Shown: positions 1 through 7,619 of the stretch, piece by piece
Numbering within the stretch: position 1 is the first letter of the stretch
How the letters are laid out: the number at the start of each line of letters is the position of its first letter
Assembly (NCBI GenBank): GCA_022925895.1
Contig: JAKSYS010000850.1
Coordinates: 1-17,938 of the forward strand
DNA from: Fragilaria crotonensis
Lineage: Eukaryota; Bacillariophyta; Fragilariophyceae; Fragilariales; Fragilariaceae
Length of the DNA: 17,938 nt
Reading direction: 5' to 3'
Program-made: the position numbers and the translations under genes
The notes under the pieces: generated by a model
The model's database searches: none
Seen by the model: the letters and a program-made list of their open reading frames with translations, nothing else
What the model was told of the DNA's origin: nothing

Positions 1-897
1 CGCCGAAGTAATGGCATGAGACGGTGTGTCTCTTGTGGTCCATGGCGGTATTACATGCCTTATGGTACCAGGTGGAAATACGACCATCGATCAGACGCCC
101 TGAATAGATTTTCTTTGACTCGACGTATACTGTCCTTGAATAATTGGCCGTGCGCCGAAATCAGTTCCATGTAACCCAGTTCGGCGTCTGCAGATGAGTT
201 CGAACGTCAGTATGTAACATGCGTTAGATGGACGGCTCCATGTGTTGCCAGTATCGTATATTTCCCTCAGTTGGCTTGCGACGGCAGCTCGCTCTGCTGC
301 TTGTTTCTCTGTCATGTTGTGTCCGTGGACGTCACCATTCCGCTGCTTCCACACCACTTCCCATTGCGTCAGATTATTACGATAAGCCGTTGTGCCACTG
401 AATCCTGTGCGGCGAAATTTCAGTAATGGTTGCAGTGATTTGGTAGTGAATGCCCCTTGCATACAGAGCCCATTCAACACTAAAACGACCATTAAATAGT
501 TGTCTCCACCCGATGAGATTTTGCTGCCGAATAAGTTTGCCAACATTTGTGTGAAACAGTACTGGGTTGATTTCATCCAGGTTGCTGGGGTCCAGCCACT
601 GTGCAAAGGCCTTGTTTTATGCGTGTCGCAGGATGGGACTTGTGTGCATGGTGCTATGGAATGTTGAGACTTTGCGGACAGTCATGTCTCGGCTTGAATG
701 TGGACATGAATAATATGGTCAGGAAACTTCACAGGGTGCTGACAAAAGCGAGCAAGTGCTTTGCCGGAGTGGAATTTATTCAACAACTCGTGTGTCGGAA
801 GACAATCATGAATCAATTTAGAGAGATGTACTCGTCGGGTGTGATGAACTTTGATCGCTTTTCCATGGGCTTTCCAGTGGACCATGCGCATGGTACT
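1..897 (-). pseudogene. Non-LTR retrotransposon ORF, C-terminal region (left part of the split host element)
   Basis: This is the C-terminal part of the non-LTR polyprotein, cut off from its upstream part by the YR element. Reading the minus strand from 897, one frame (891 to 682) carries LSKLIHDCLPTHELLNKF (LPTH at about 790-801) followed by a DHIIHVH stretch. This matches the K-h-x-LPT...DHI-x-C region found after the RNase H domain in diatom/fungal non-LTR proteins, but the usual cysteines are partly lost. After a frameshift near 680 the frame 606 to 91 carries WEVVWKQRNGDVHGHNMTEK, the family's W-x3-RN-x3-HG segment. It stops at 91, while another frame with similar C-terminal character (W, A and a final YFG) runs to the window edge. 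Function of this region is not known to me; a nucleic-acid-binding role is plausible. Decayed. Confidence rests on motif recognition. Confidence 0.72.
881..894. repeat. Perfect 14-bp palindrome beside the YR element insertion point
   Basis: ACCATGCGCATGGT equals its own reverse complement. It lies three bases outside the left end (898) of the YR element, within the non-LTR coding sequence. It may be a chance feature of the codons there or may have helped define the target. Confidence 0.85.
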
Positions 898-1193
898 CGA
901 AATAAATTCCGAGTCTTGTCCAAATTTCTCTAAGTCCGTTTAGTCGGATGAGTCGTCTGCTTCGTGGTTTCGTCGTACCGTTGTCTCGCGCACTGTCGCG
1001 TCGATTCGTGTGTTGTCTGTGGTCATTCTCGTTTCTCTTTTGCGCTCGTGAGACTAGTAGAAATAAATAGATGGCATCGGAATCTGGTCCTAATAGTTTT
1101 GTCTCTCTCTCCTGGTTCGTCTCGCGGTGTCGGTCCCGTGATAGTTATCTAGCGGGGTCCGTCGCGCGATTGTGAGTCGACCTGGTTTCCGCC
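898..1193 (-). repeat. Split direct repeat B, outer copy (element 3' terminus)
   Basis: This copy matches 1438-1728 across its whole length. Visible differences are one substitution (tgcgctcgtg against tgtgctcgtg) and three indels of 2, 2 and 1 bases, all in TC/CT-rich runs. The shared sequence begins CGAAATAAATTCC and ends GACCTGGTTTCCGCC. In coding orientation this is the 3' terminus of the YR element. The first three bases (CGA) could belong to either target or element. Confidence 0.95.
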
Positions 1194-1280
1194 CCATGCA
1201 GAGCATGGCCAGGAGGTAACCGGCGCCAGGGCGCCGATGAACCTAGGCATCGGGCCAGGAGAGGAGGTGTGGGTGGGTGG
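1194..1280. other. 87-bp spacer between A and outer B repeats, with two hairpins
   Basis: This segment belongs to neither repeat. It starts with CCATGCAGAGCATGG (from 1194), a 6-bp perfect stem with a 3-base loop. It continues with GGCGCCAGGGCGCC, a GC-only stem, and ends in a G-rich tract (gggtgggtggg). In the canonical split-repeat layout B1, A2 and B2 are contiguous, so this insert is unexpected. It could hold a recombination, priming or termination signal. No ORF is supported. Confidence 0.7.
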
Positions 1281-1437
1281 GATTAACTAGAGTAGTGTCT
1301 TTGTCGATTCGAGTTCGTTCGGATTGTGAGCAATTCGTATCTTGTGTTGTGTTGTGTCGTGGTGTTCGTCTGTCTGTGTCTCGTGTTCGTCTGTCTGATG
1401 GCGACTGCCCGTCCTTTCCCGATCTTCGGACATGCCA
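1281..1437 (-). repeat. Split direct repeat A, inner copy
   Basis: This 157-bp copy is identical to 7620-7776. It runs from GATTAACTAGAGTAG to GGACATGCCA. Inside it GTGTTCGTCTGTCTG occurs twice (1362-1376 and 1383-1397), a 21-bp tandem period. The copy abuts inner B at 1437/1438. That junction should look like the junction in the circular intermediate of this element class. Confidence 0.95.
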
Positions 1438-1728
1438 CGAAATAAATTCCGAGTCTTGTCCAAATTTCTCTAAGTCCGTTTAGTCGGATGAGTCGTCTGC
1501 TTCGTGGTTTCGTCGTACCGTTGTCGCGCACTGTCGCGTCGATTCGTGTGTTGTCTGTGGTCATTCGTTTCTCTTTTGTGCTCGTGAGACTAGTAGAAAT
1601 AAATAGATGGCATCGGAATCTGGTCCTAATAGTTTTGTCTCTCTCCCTGGTTCGTCTCGCGGTGTCGGTCCCGTGATAGTTATCTAGCGGGGTCCGTCGC
1701 GCGATTGTGAGTCGACCTGGTTTCCGCC
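1438..1728 (-). repeat. Split direct repeat B, inner copy
   Basis: This 291-bp copy matches 898-1193. In coding orientation it lies directly after the recombinase gene. It overlaps that gene: the last 14 or so codons of the recombinase frame (1684-1728) and its TAG stop lie inside the repeat. Overlap of terminal repeats with coding sequence is common in DIRS-type elements. Confidence 0.95.
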
Positions 1729-2926
1729 ATTTTCCGGTTGTCGTTCGTCCGCAGAATCTGGGGCGATCGTGTAGAAAGATTGTCGACTCGTCATGCGTGC
1801 GGCTACTCCGAGTGTCGAGTCCGGCACTTGAATTCGGAGGTATCTCATGAACGTCTGGCTTCGCCACCTCCCCACCATCTGAATCGTCTCACTTGGAACT
1901 CCGGCGAGGTGCATGGCCATCGCGGCGCCTGATCTGATCGGTGAGTGCCGATGCCACTCGCCTGGAGGCCAAGCCTCCTCCCCTGCGAGAGTCGTCGCCA
2001 TCCTGAGCTGCCTCAGTATGGACTTGGAAGAGATGTGTTGGGGTTCGTCTGAGTCCTGCGTCCTGACGGCGTTAATCTTCGGGTTCGTCCGTGAATGGCA
2101 ATCGTAACTCCGTACCCTCGTCGTCAGGTCCGCTAGCACGCGGACGGGGCAGATGTCCGTTTGTCCCTGCCTGTCGTTTCGATGCTGAGTCACTGTCGCG
2201 CCTTTGTCCCCGTTCTTTTGTCGCCGGAAGGTGATCGACACGGTGTCGGCATTCTCCAGTTGTCCTCGGTCGGTTGTCTGCAGGTCCTGTCCCTTCTGTC
2301 GGAAACGAACGTCGTCCACTCTGATCACTGATGTCGTCCGTCGGCTTCCGACATCGGAATATTCGCACGACCTCATGGCGAAAAAGAACGCGACCACCAC
2401 AAGTTGTCCAATAGCGATGTCCGTCTCGTTTCTTGCCCAGGATCGAACCTTTCGAATCACCTCTAACGGCAGCGCCTGCTGTGGGTAGGTCCTGGGTCCT
2501 CGTCGGCGTAACGTTTCAGTTGTAAAGCCAGAAGGGGTCGAGTCGTCCGGCGGCGTCGTGGATTGGGCTCTCAAATTTGTTAAGCCTGAAGGCCTGAGCC
2601 ACACCGTCGAGGGTGGCACGAATGGAACCGGACAAGGGTCCATTGCCAGCTTCCTGAGGTTGTCGGGAGCGAAGCCGTCCGTCCCGAAGGGCGGCGGCGA
2701 AGCAGGCGAACGTTTCTGCTTTCGCTTCTCGTCCGAGTCCTTGGAAAAGGCTCCTCCCGACTCCGTCGATTCGTCCGAGGAATCTTTCGTAACAGCGCCA
2801 GCTGCTATCGCGCTTGGCACGGGTTGAGTCGGCAAGAGCTGCGTTTTGGGCAGCAGCTGCAGCCAGCCTCAATCTGCGAAATAAGGGCTGGCCGCAAAGG
2901 GATGATCCTGAAGTTCTGTGGAACAA
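1684..2926 (-). pseudogene. Tyrosine recombinase of the YR retrotransposon (frameshifted)
   Basis: This recombinase would insert the element's circular DNA. The N-terminal arm-binding part lies in the frame 2926-2516 (ADSTRAKRDSSWRCYERFL, then an F-A-A-L-R-x-G stretch). The catalytic part lies in the frame ending at 1684. Numbered on the 383-residue frame starting at 2835, it shows the first catalytic Arg at R155 (FFAMRSCEY), the box with H297 and R301 (RHSPIRSGAAMAMHLAGV), W324 in GRWRS, and the nucleophile Y332 in FMRYLRIQV. The SGAAMAMHLAGV and GRW...FxRY pattern is typical of stramenopile DIRS-like recombinases. Two frameshifts near 2460-2530 separate the halves, and residues between them (LQLKRYADEDPGPTH) appear only in the third frame. 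The H to R spacing is three residues rather than two. About 130 N-terminal residues of the 2835 frame are therefore a shadow. Confidence 0.88.
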
Positions 2927-3344
2927 ACGGTGAGCAGTTTTTCGTGATCAAGTCTGTCAGTGCCGCGTCGTCTAGAGCGAAATCTCGGGAGCATGTCCGC
3001 CACCTTGTTCTCTTTCCCGGGAACCACTGCGTGTAGTGGTCTATCTCGTGCGTGAGGCAGAAATCAGCGAACGCTCGGGCTATCGTCAGGTGAAGCGGAC
3101 AATCGTCGTTGAAGTTCGACTTAGCAAGCCATCCCGCTGCTGAGGTGCTGTCTCCTGACTGAGCAGAACGTCTTCGTCCGTCCACGCGGCCCTTCGTGGA
3201 ATTCCACGATCATCCCCACAAAGGCAGCAAGGAACTCGAGAGTGTTTAGGGTCGCTCGCCCCAGCAGGTGCTCTGGTAGCTGATATCGCCACGCCAGGCC
3301 GCTCTTGAGGCAGTAGCCTCCGATGCCTTGTGGGCATGCGTCCA
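2805..3344 (-). pseudogene. RNase H domain of the YR retrotransposon pol (frameshifted)
   Basis: This domain degrades the RNA strand during reverse transcription. It follows the RT on the minus strand. The first acidic residue is in VDACPQGIGGYCL (Asp codon 3340-3342) and the conserved Glu in LNTLEFLAAFVG (codon 3235-3237). After a frameshift near 3175 come GDSTSAAGWL (Asp codon 3150-3152) and HYTQWFPGK...SRDF. The motif PGKENKVADML is read in one frame (about 2985-3020) while HYTQW before it and SRDF after it are in another, so two compensating one-base indels flank it. The end of the frame (PQNFRIIPLRPALIS) is the usual linker to the recombinase, which overlaps in another frame. RT, RNase H and recombinase are probably one polyprotein. 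Confidence 0.85.
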
Positions 3345-5014
3345 CCCTCACTATGCGCGTCGGCCACCGGCAAACCAGCCTGTTGATCGAGATACCTCGC
3401 GACGCCTTCTGAAGGAAAGCCTTCCACAGAATCAGGTCGTCCAGTTGGGGTTTGGTCAGTCTCGCCTTCCCGGCCTGCTTCGAACGCTCGCAGGCCTTGT
3501 ATAGCCTTCCCATAAAGTGTCTTGCGTAAGGGATGACGTAGGCGGCGTGGCTAAAACGTCCGAGGGTCGTCTCTAGGTCTCTCGTCGTCACGAAGGCATG
3601 TCTGTGCGTCAGCATCCTGTCAACGGCTTGCGTCCAGCTCATGTGCTTATCGTGAGGCAGTGCGACGACGAAGCGGCGTGTGTCCACGATCCATCCGAGG
3701 ATCATCTTCCTCTCGGATGGTTTGGCCTCGGCCAGGAACTTTGGGATCGCAAGGATATCGTCTCTGGGAAAAGTCTCCTTAACCTCGGGGTCGCAAGGCC
3801 TCCCGACCAGGTGGAGCGCCAGCGGATCGCGGCAGCGCTCTTTTCTGCGTCGCGGGGGTTGAAGGCCCCAAAAATGTCGTCCAGGTAGCAGTCGAAGCGA
3901 GGGAGGTCGTCGTAGGGTGGATAGTTCACTGCGAAGTAGTCCGCCTTGCCGAAAACACTCATTTTGTCGACCGACCCTTTGTCATTGTCCACTGCCCCTT
4001 CGGTGTCCAGGAGGTGCTGGTGCGGCGAGTGGTAGACGCTCGGATCCCAGTCGTCCCTGCGGACAAGGTCGTTTGCCAAGTCCGTGATCATCTCCGACAC
4101 GTCGCTCCATTGCGATGGGTTTGGCGCTCCACCGAACGTCATCCTCAGCGCCACTAACAGCAGGTCGTCGATACTCGTGCAGGACTTCATGGCTGTGGCT
4201 GCTTTGAGATGGATTCGTCTGTAGGCGGATTTGCAGTCGACCTTCGTCATCCAGATAGGCTCGTCTGGCCATAGTTGGCGCAGGAACGAGATGTGGTACA
4301 TGAGTCTGCTGAATGCTTTTCCGAAACGTGCTTCTGTCAGTTGGGATGTGTCCACGCGTTCATTTACGCTTCGTCCTGCCACTCCGCTCGGGCTGAATGA
4401 CTGGTCATGTGTCAGTCGGAGTTTCTCTATTGAATTTCCTTTCTCGTCGATCGACGTCTGCGCGACCATCCCCAGAGGCGCGACCTCGCATCCCTTGATC
4501 TCTAAGGCGGCTTCTCGCGGCAGTGGTAGCTGCCAACCCCTTGAGGCTTCGTCCTTCAGCATGGATATCAACTTTGCCTCGTGGCCTCGGGCCGATTTGT
4601 GATTGCCGCGAGCTAAGTTGGCGCGCACGTCCGCGAGGCGGTCAGAATCCGAGATCTCGCGAAGCGGGAACTCGGCCCCTTCGAGATGCGCTCCTGAAAA
4701 CGCGGCCAGAGGGTGGGCGGACAGGAGCGGGCGAGAAGTTCGGTGGGGCGAAACTCGGATCCCGGCGTCAGGGCGCTGAACGGCTGGGCCCGAAGGGCGG
4801 CGTCGAGGTCGAGGGCGTACCGTTTGAGCACCGCGAGGTTGTGGCGGGCGGCGTCGTGCGTCCAGTCGAAGCGAAACTCCGTCGCGTGGGTGCGCGGTTG
4901 GCCGGAGTGCAAAATAGTGGCAAGGGCATCGGCCAGGCGTGGTTCGGGAGTCGTGGGAACGGCGAGTCGACGTTCGGGAGCAGGATCGTCGGCAATGGCA
5001 CCAACGATGGGAAC
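3345..5014 (-). pseudogene. Reverse transcriptase domain of the YR retrotransposon pol (frameshifted)
   Basis: This is the DIRS-type RT. The N-terminal segment is in the frame that closes at 4613 (LAVLKRYALDLDAALRAQPF, GSEFRPTELLA). After a frameshift near 4700 it continues in the long frame ending at 3702 with ADVRANLARGNHKSARGHEA, WQLPLP and RLTHDQSFSPSG. Motif A is KVDCKSAYRRIHL (catalytic Asp codon 4236-4238), motif B is TFGGAPNPSQWSD, and motif C is CYLDDIFG (YLDD at 3876-3887), followed by a frameshift near 3840. The connection then reads PRDDILAIPKFLAEAKPSER and ILGWIVDTRRFVVALP in the frame ending at 3121. The upstream part of the long frame (about 4700-5615) is Arg/Pro-rich and is judged an out-of-frame shadow. 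The GC-rich stretch at 5014-5393 links gag to pol and has no recognisable domain. Confidence 0.9.
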
Positions 5015-5392
5015 TTACCGGGAAGCGGGCGTGGCGTGTCTGCGAGGGCTGATGTCGGCGCGTCGTGGGCGTCTCCGGGCGACAATGCGCGCGCCACGGA
5101 GTGGTCGGTCGGTGGCGAGTCGAGGGCGGGAGCGTAGCGCTCAGGCCCGACTTCGTTTCGTGACGGGTCGTCGCGGGCTGGCGAGAGATGCGGGGCGTCG
5201 GCGACGTGGCGGGGGCGAGAAGGTTCGTGCGCGTGGGTTCCCGCGGGACTGTCTCGGGCAGATTCCGATAAAGTCCGGGGCGTCCTACGTGGCGTCTGTT
5301 GTGGAACTCGGCCGTCGACCGTTCCTGGTCGAACGCCCATTGCGACGGCTGTGCGACGAAGGCGGGCTGGAAGTAAGCAGATGCAGAGGGTC

Positions 5393-5983
5393 CTAATTTT
5401 GTTTTCTTGCTGGGCGGCGTCGCGTCGGACGAGGGCGGCGCATGCGCGCCCGGCACTGCTCTATCCACGCTCGTACGGCGGTCGTCTGTTCGGTCGTGAG
5501 GGCGACGTGCGAGGCGCTCAAGAAACAGCTCTTGACGCACTTCCCGTTTAGGTGCCACCTGCAGCACATGTTCGGGATCGGTCCACTTCGGACGTGATCG
5601 AGGAACACCTGCCAAGTGTCGTTCGCGTCTCTCGGAAAAGGTCCTGCTGTGGGTTTGTGACTGCGTCCGCGGGTTGCCCGCGACGTCCGGCTCGAGCGCT
5701 CCCGGCGGCTACAGGCTGCGAGTCGCCCTTTGGTCGACTCCACGTCCCAGCCGCTCCTTGAGGAAGTCGCAGGCCGGGAAGACAAAGGCGCCGTCCTCCA
5801 ACTGCTGCCGGGTGGACCTGAATTCTAGGAGTGCTGGGTTGATCTCGTCCTCGTGTTCGACTCCAGCGCAGAGAACTAGGTATTGTTGCATGCGTTTTCG
5901 ATGAACCAACCTAACCTGCACGCGGCTGAGGGTCAGCGTGCGCTAGCTGGCGGGCGTCGCCAGTGTGGAGCCGACCGCCCTGG
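5393..5983 (-). pseudogene. C-terminal gag with CCCH-type zinc-binding motif (YR retrotransposon)
   Basis: This continues the gag-like protein beyond the TGA at 5984-5986, in other frames. The frame 5921-5709 carries RLVHRKRMQQYLVLCAGVEH and LEDGAFVFPACDFLKERL. A second frameshift leads to the frame closing with TAG at 5393, which contains CCRWHLNGKCVKSCFLSASH at 5507-5566. Taking the second Cys, the spacing is C-x7-C-x3-C-x5-H, a CCCH-type motif likely to bind RNA. The tail after it is Arg/Pro-rich (MRRPRPTRRRPARKQN). Similar zinc motifs sit at the end of gag in diatom DIRS-like elements, as I recall. Two short frameshifts split gag, although one long frame covers most of it. Confidence 0.68.
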
Positions 5984-7582
5984 TCAGGAAACGGCTCCAC
6001 TCGTCCAACATGTGTGAGCGGGAATTGGCTCCGAAAGGAGCTCCAGCACTCCGCTCATGTTCTCGATAAGCCGCGCGAGTTCGTGAAAATCTTTCGGCAC
6101 CGTGAAGTTGAGTTTTGTCATGCTCTTGATGTCCTTCTCCGAGAAGCCCGTGGTCGTGTCGGTCGTCTTGAGTTGCATTTGCACAAGGGTGCTGGCGTGA
6201 TCAGAGGCTTCTCGCCCGATCGCTGCTGCTCGGGCGAACGTCTGGGGACCGCAACAGAAGAGGCTGAAGGCCCCTGGCCGGTCAGGTGTGTCGGCCGTGA
6301 AAGAAGCGGTGCGGATTGCGGCGCAGAAGCCCATGGGAATGAACGCGTCTCGACCTTTGGTGTTCCTCAAGAAGTGGTGGATGTGGTTTTGTACGTAGGC
6401 CACGTTGCTAAGCGTCAGGATGTCCGAGAAAGACTGGACCGGGCGGCTGCGAATCATCCTGTCGGCGTCCCTTTCGGACACGAAAAGGACCATTCGTTTC
6501 GTCGACGGCGGGAAAGAGTCAAAGCCTGTCTTCGACGTTTGGGGGGACGAGGTCGCTGCGTTTGCTGCCTGTCGCTCCAGTAACGTTGACAGGTTTCGAA
6601 TGGCGTCCTCTGTGCGTCCTGGCGTGCTGGCATGGTCGTCCGTCCGAATGAGGCTCCTAGCTCTGACCGCCAGATGCTTGAGGTGTAGCGATTTCGCCCA
6701 TTCGTCCGATCGTTTGGAGTATGCGTTTGATGCCGCCACCTCGCTTTGTCGGTCCCGGGTCCTCCTCGAGTTTACCGCTACGCTGAGGACCCACCGCGGG
6801 ATGTAAGAGGCTGCCTCCGCGCGGATGGTTGCTCTGGACGGGTCTGGGTCCTCGCTCGCTCTCTGTTTAATGGCGTTGACGATCAGTAGGGCGAGCTCCT
6901 CTGGCGCGGTGACGTAAGTGTCCATGATGGCGGCTGCGATGAAGGCCGGCACCGGGACGGTGGGCTTCATCGTGAACCCGACGACCGTGACGTCGTCTGT
7001 GTCGTCCTCGCTCGCTTCGACTGGCTTGCTTGGCTTCGCCCGGTGCTTCGTTCCGCTTCCTTTCTTCGGTCGTCCTCTGGTTGCAGTCGGCAGGGTGCCG
7101 GCTGGCTCGGCTTCGCGCGTGGCTCCGGTGCTGACGCCTGACACCTGGGCACGTGTCGTCAGAGATTCATTGATCGCCGCCAGTACGTCCGACGTAGAAT
7201 TCCACGAGAGCATCCTCGACCAATCAAAAGGCGTTCCGATGTGTCGCTCTACGACCTGTTTCGTGTCGACCGCCATGGCGGCGGCGAAGCCGCCAGCCCC
7301 CATCAGTGCCCAAAGGGCGTTCGTCCCGTCGTTGAGTCCATCGTCAGCGTCGTGGTGGAAGTGGTGAAAGAGTCGGATGACTCCGTGCGTGTTTACCATA
7401 AGGTGGGCGACTTCCGGAGAGCACAAGTGTACGAATCCTGTAGAATTTGTACTGACCGAGTTCGTCTTCGAATTCAAAGCGCTGAGCTTTTCGACGACCT
7501 CCCACTGGTCGAGCTTCCTGAAAACGTCCAACCACGTCAAGGTCATCGTCATCGGTGAGCGAGCGTCGTCTGACCCCTCCAT
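5984..7582 (-). CDS. Gag-like protein of the YR retrotransposon (main part, 532 aa)
   Basis: This is the longest intact reading frame in the YR element. Its ATG at 7582 lies 37 bases inside the A repeat, so A would be the 5' leader. The predicted protein presumably packages the element RNA. It has an N-terminal part ending near residue 150, then a charged linker with RGRPKKGSGTKHRAK (residues 169-183; RGRPKKG at 7058-7078), an AT-hook-like core. An Asp/Glu patch (SEDDTDD) follows. The C-terminal half contains FPPSTKRMVLFVSERDADR and FIPMGFCAAIRTASFTAD, ending with pairs of hydrophobic helices. The stop at 5984 is probably a frameshift product, because gag-type sequence continues downstream. 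Assignment rests on position first before pol and the zinc motif downstream, not on a named domain. Confidence 0.7.
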   Translation of the reverse strand: MEGSDDARSPMTMTLTWLDVFRKLDQWEVVEKLSALNSKTNSVSTNSTGFVHLCSPEVAHLMVNTHGVIRLFHHFHHDADDGLNDGTNALWALMGAGGFAAAMAVDTKQVVERHIGTPFDWSRMLSWNSTSDVLAAINESLTTRAQVSGVSTGATREAEPAGTLPTATRGRPKKGSGTKHRAKPSKPVEASEDDTDDVTVVGFTMKPTVPVPAFIAAAIMDTYVTAPEELALLIVNAIKQRASEDPDPSRATIRAEAASYIPRWVLSVAVNSRRTRDRQSEVAASNAYSKRSDEWAKSLHLKHLAVRARSLIRTDDHASTPGRTEDAIRNLSTLLERQAANAATSSPQTSKTGFDSFPPSTKRMVLFVSERDADRMIRSRPVQSFSDILTLSNVAYVQNHIHHFLRNTKGRDAFIPMGFCAAIRTASFTADTPDRPGAFSLFCCGPQTFARAAAIGREASDHASTLVQMQLKTTDTTTGFSEKDIKSMTKLNFTVPKDFHELARLIENMSGVLELLSEPIPAHTCWTSGAVS

Positions 7583-7619
7583 TGCGTCTGTGGTTCAAGT
7601 CGGGTCGGGGGAGAGGCCA

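Noticed and set aside
601-933. Plus-strand ORF of 110 codons across the left repeat boundary
   Set aside because: It lies opposite the clear non-LTR minus-strand motifs (LPTHELLNKF) and runs into a repeat, so it is a shadow.
964-1152. Small plus-strand ORFs in the B repeats (964-1152 and 1488-1676)
   Set aside because: They are duplicated copies of the same terminal repeat, are not conserved in frame between copies after the indels, and run against the coding strand.
1320-1400. CRISPR-like or satellite array in the GTGTTCGTCTGTCTG repeats
   Set aside because: There are only two units with a 6-base gap, within a retrotransposon terminus. No array and no spacers.
1283-1867. Minus-strand ORF across repeats B and A
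   Set aside because: It is open only because of the T-poor coding strand in the repeats. The real recombinase frame ends at 1684 in another frame.
5008-5020. GTAAGT on the minus strand as an intron donor in gag-pol
   Set aside because: It matches the donor consensus, but no acceptor or branch site restores the frame. It is more likely chance at a frameshifted stop.
4523-5396. Overlapping long plus-strand ORFs, Arg/Gly-rich
   Set aside because: They lie in the GC-rich part of the YR element, opposite the RT N-terminus. Low-complexity composition and no domain make them products of few stop codons in GC-rich DNA.
4700-5615. Upstream 300 residues of the long RT frame as a real N-terminal domain
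   Set aside because: The sequence is Arg/Pro/Thr-rich with no motif, while the zinc motif and the conserved RT N-terminal segment are read in a different frame over the same bases.
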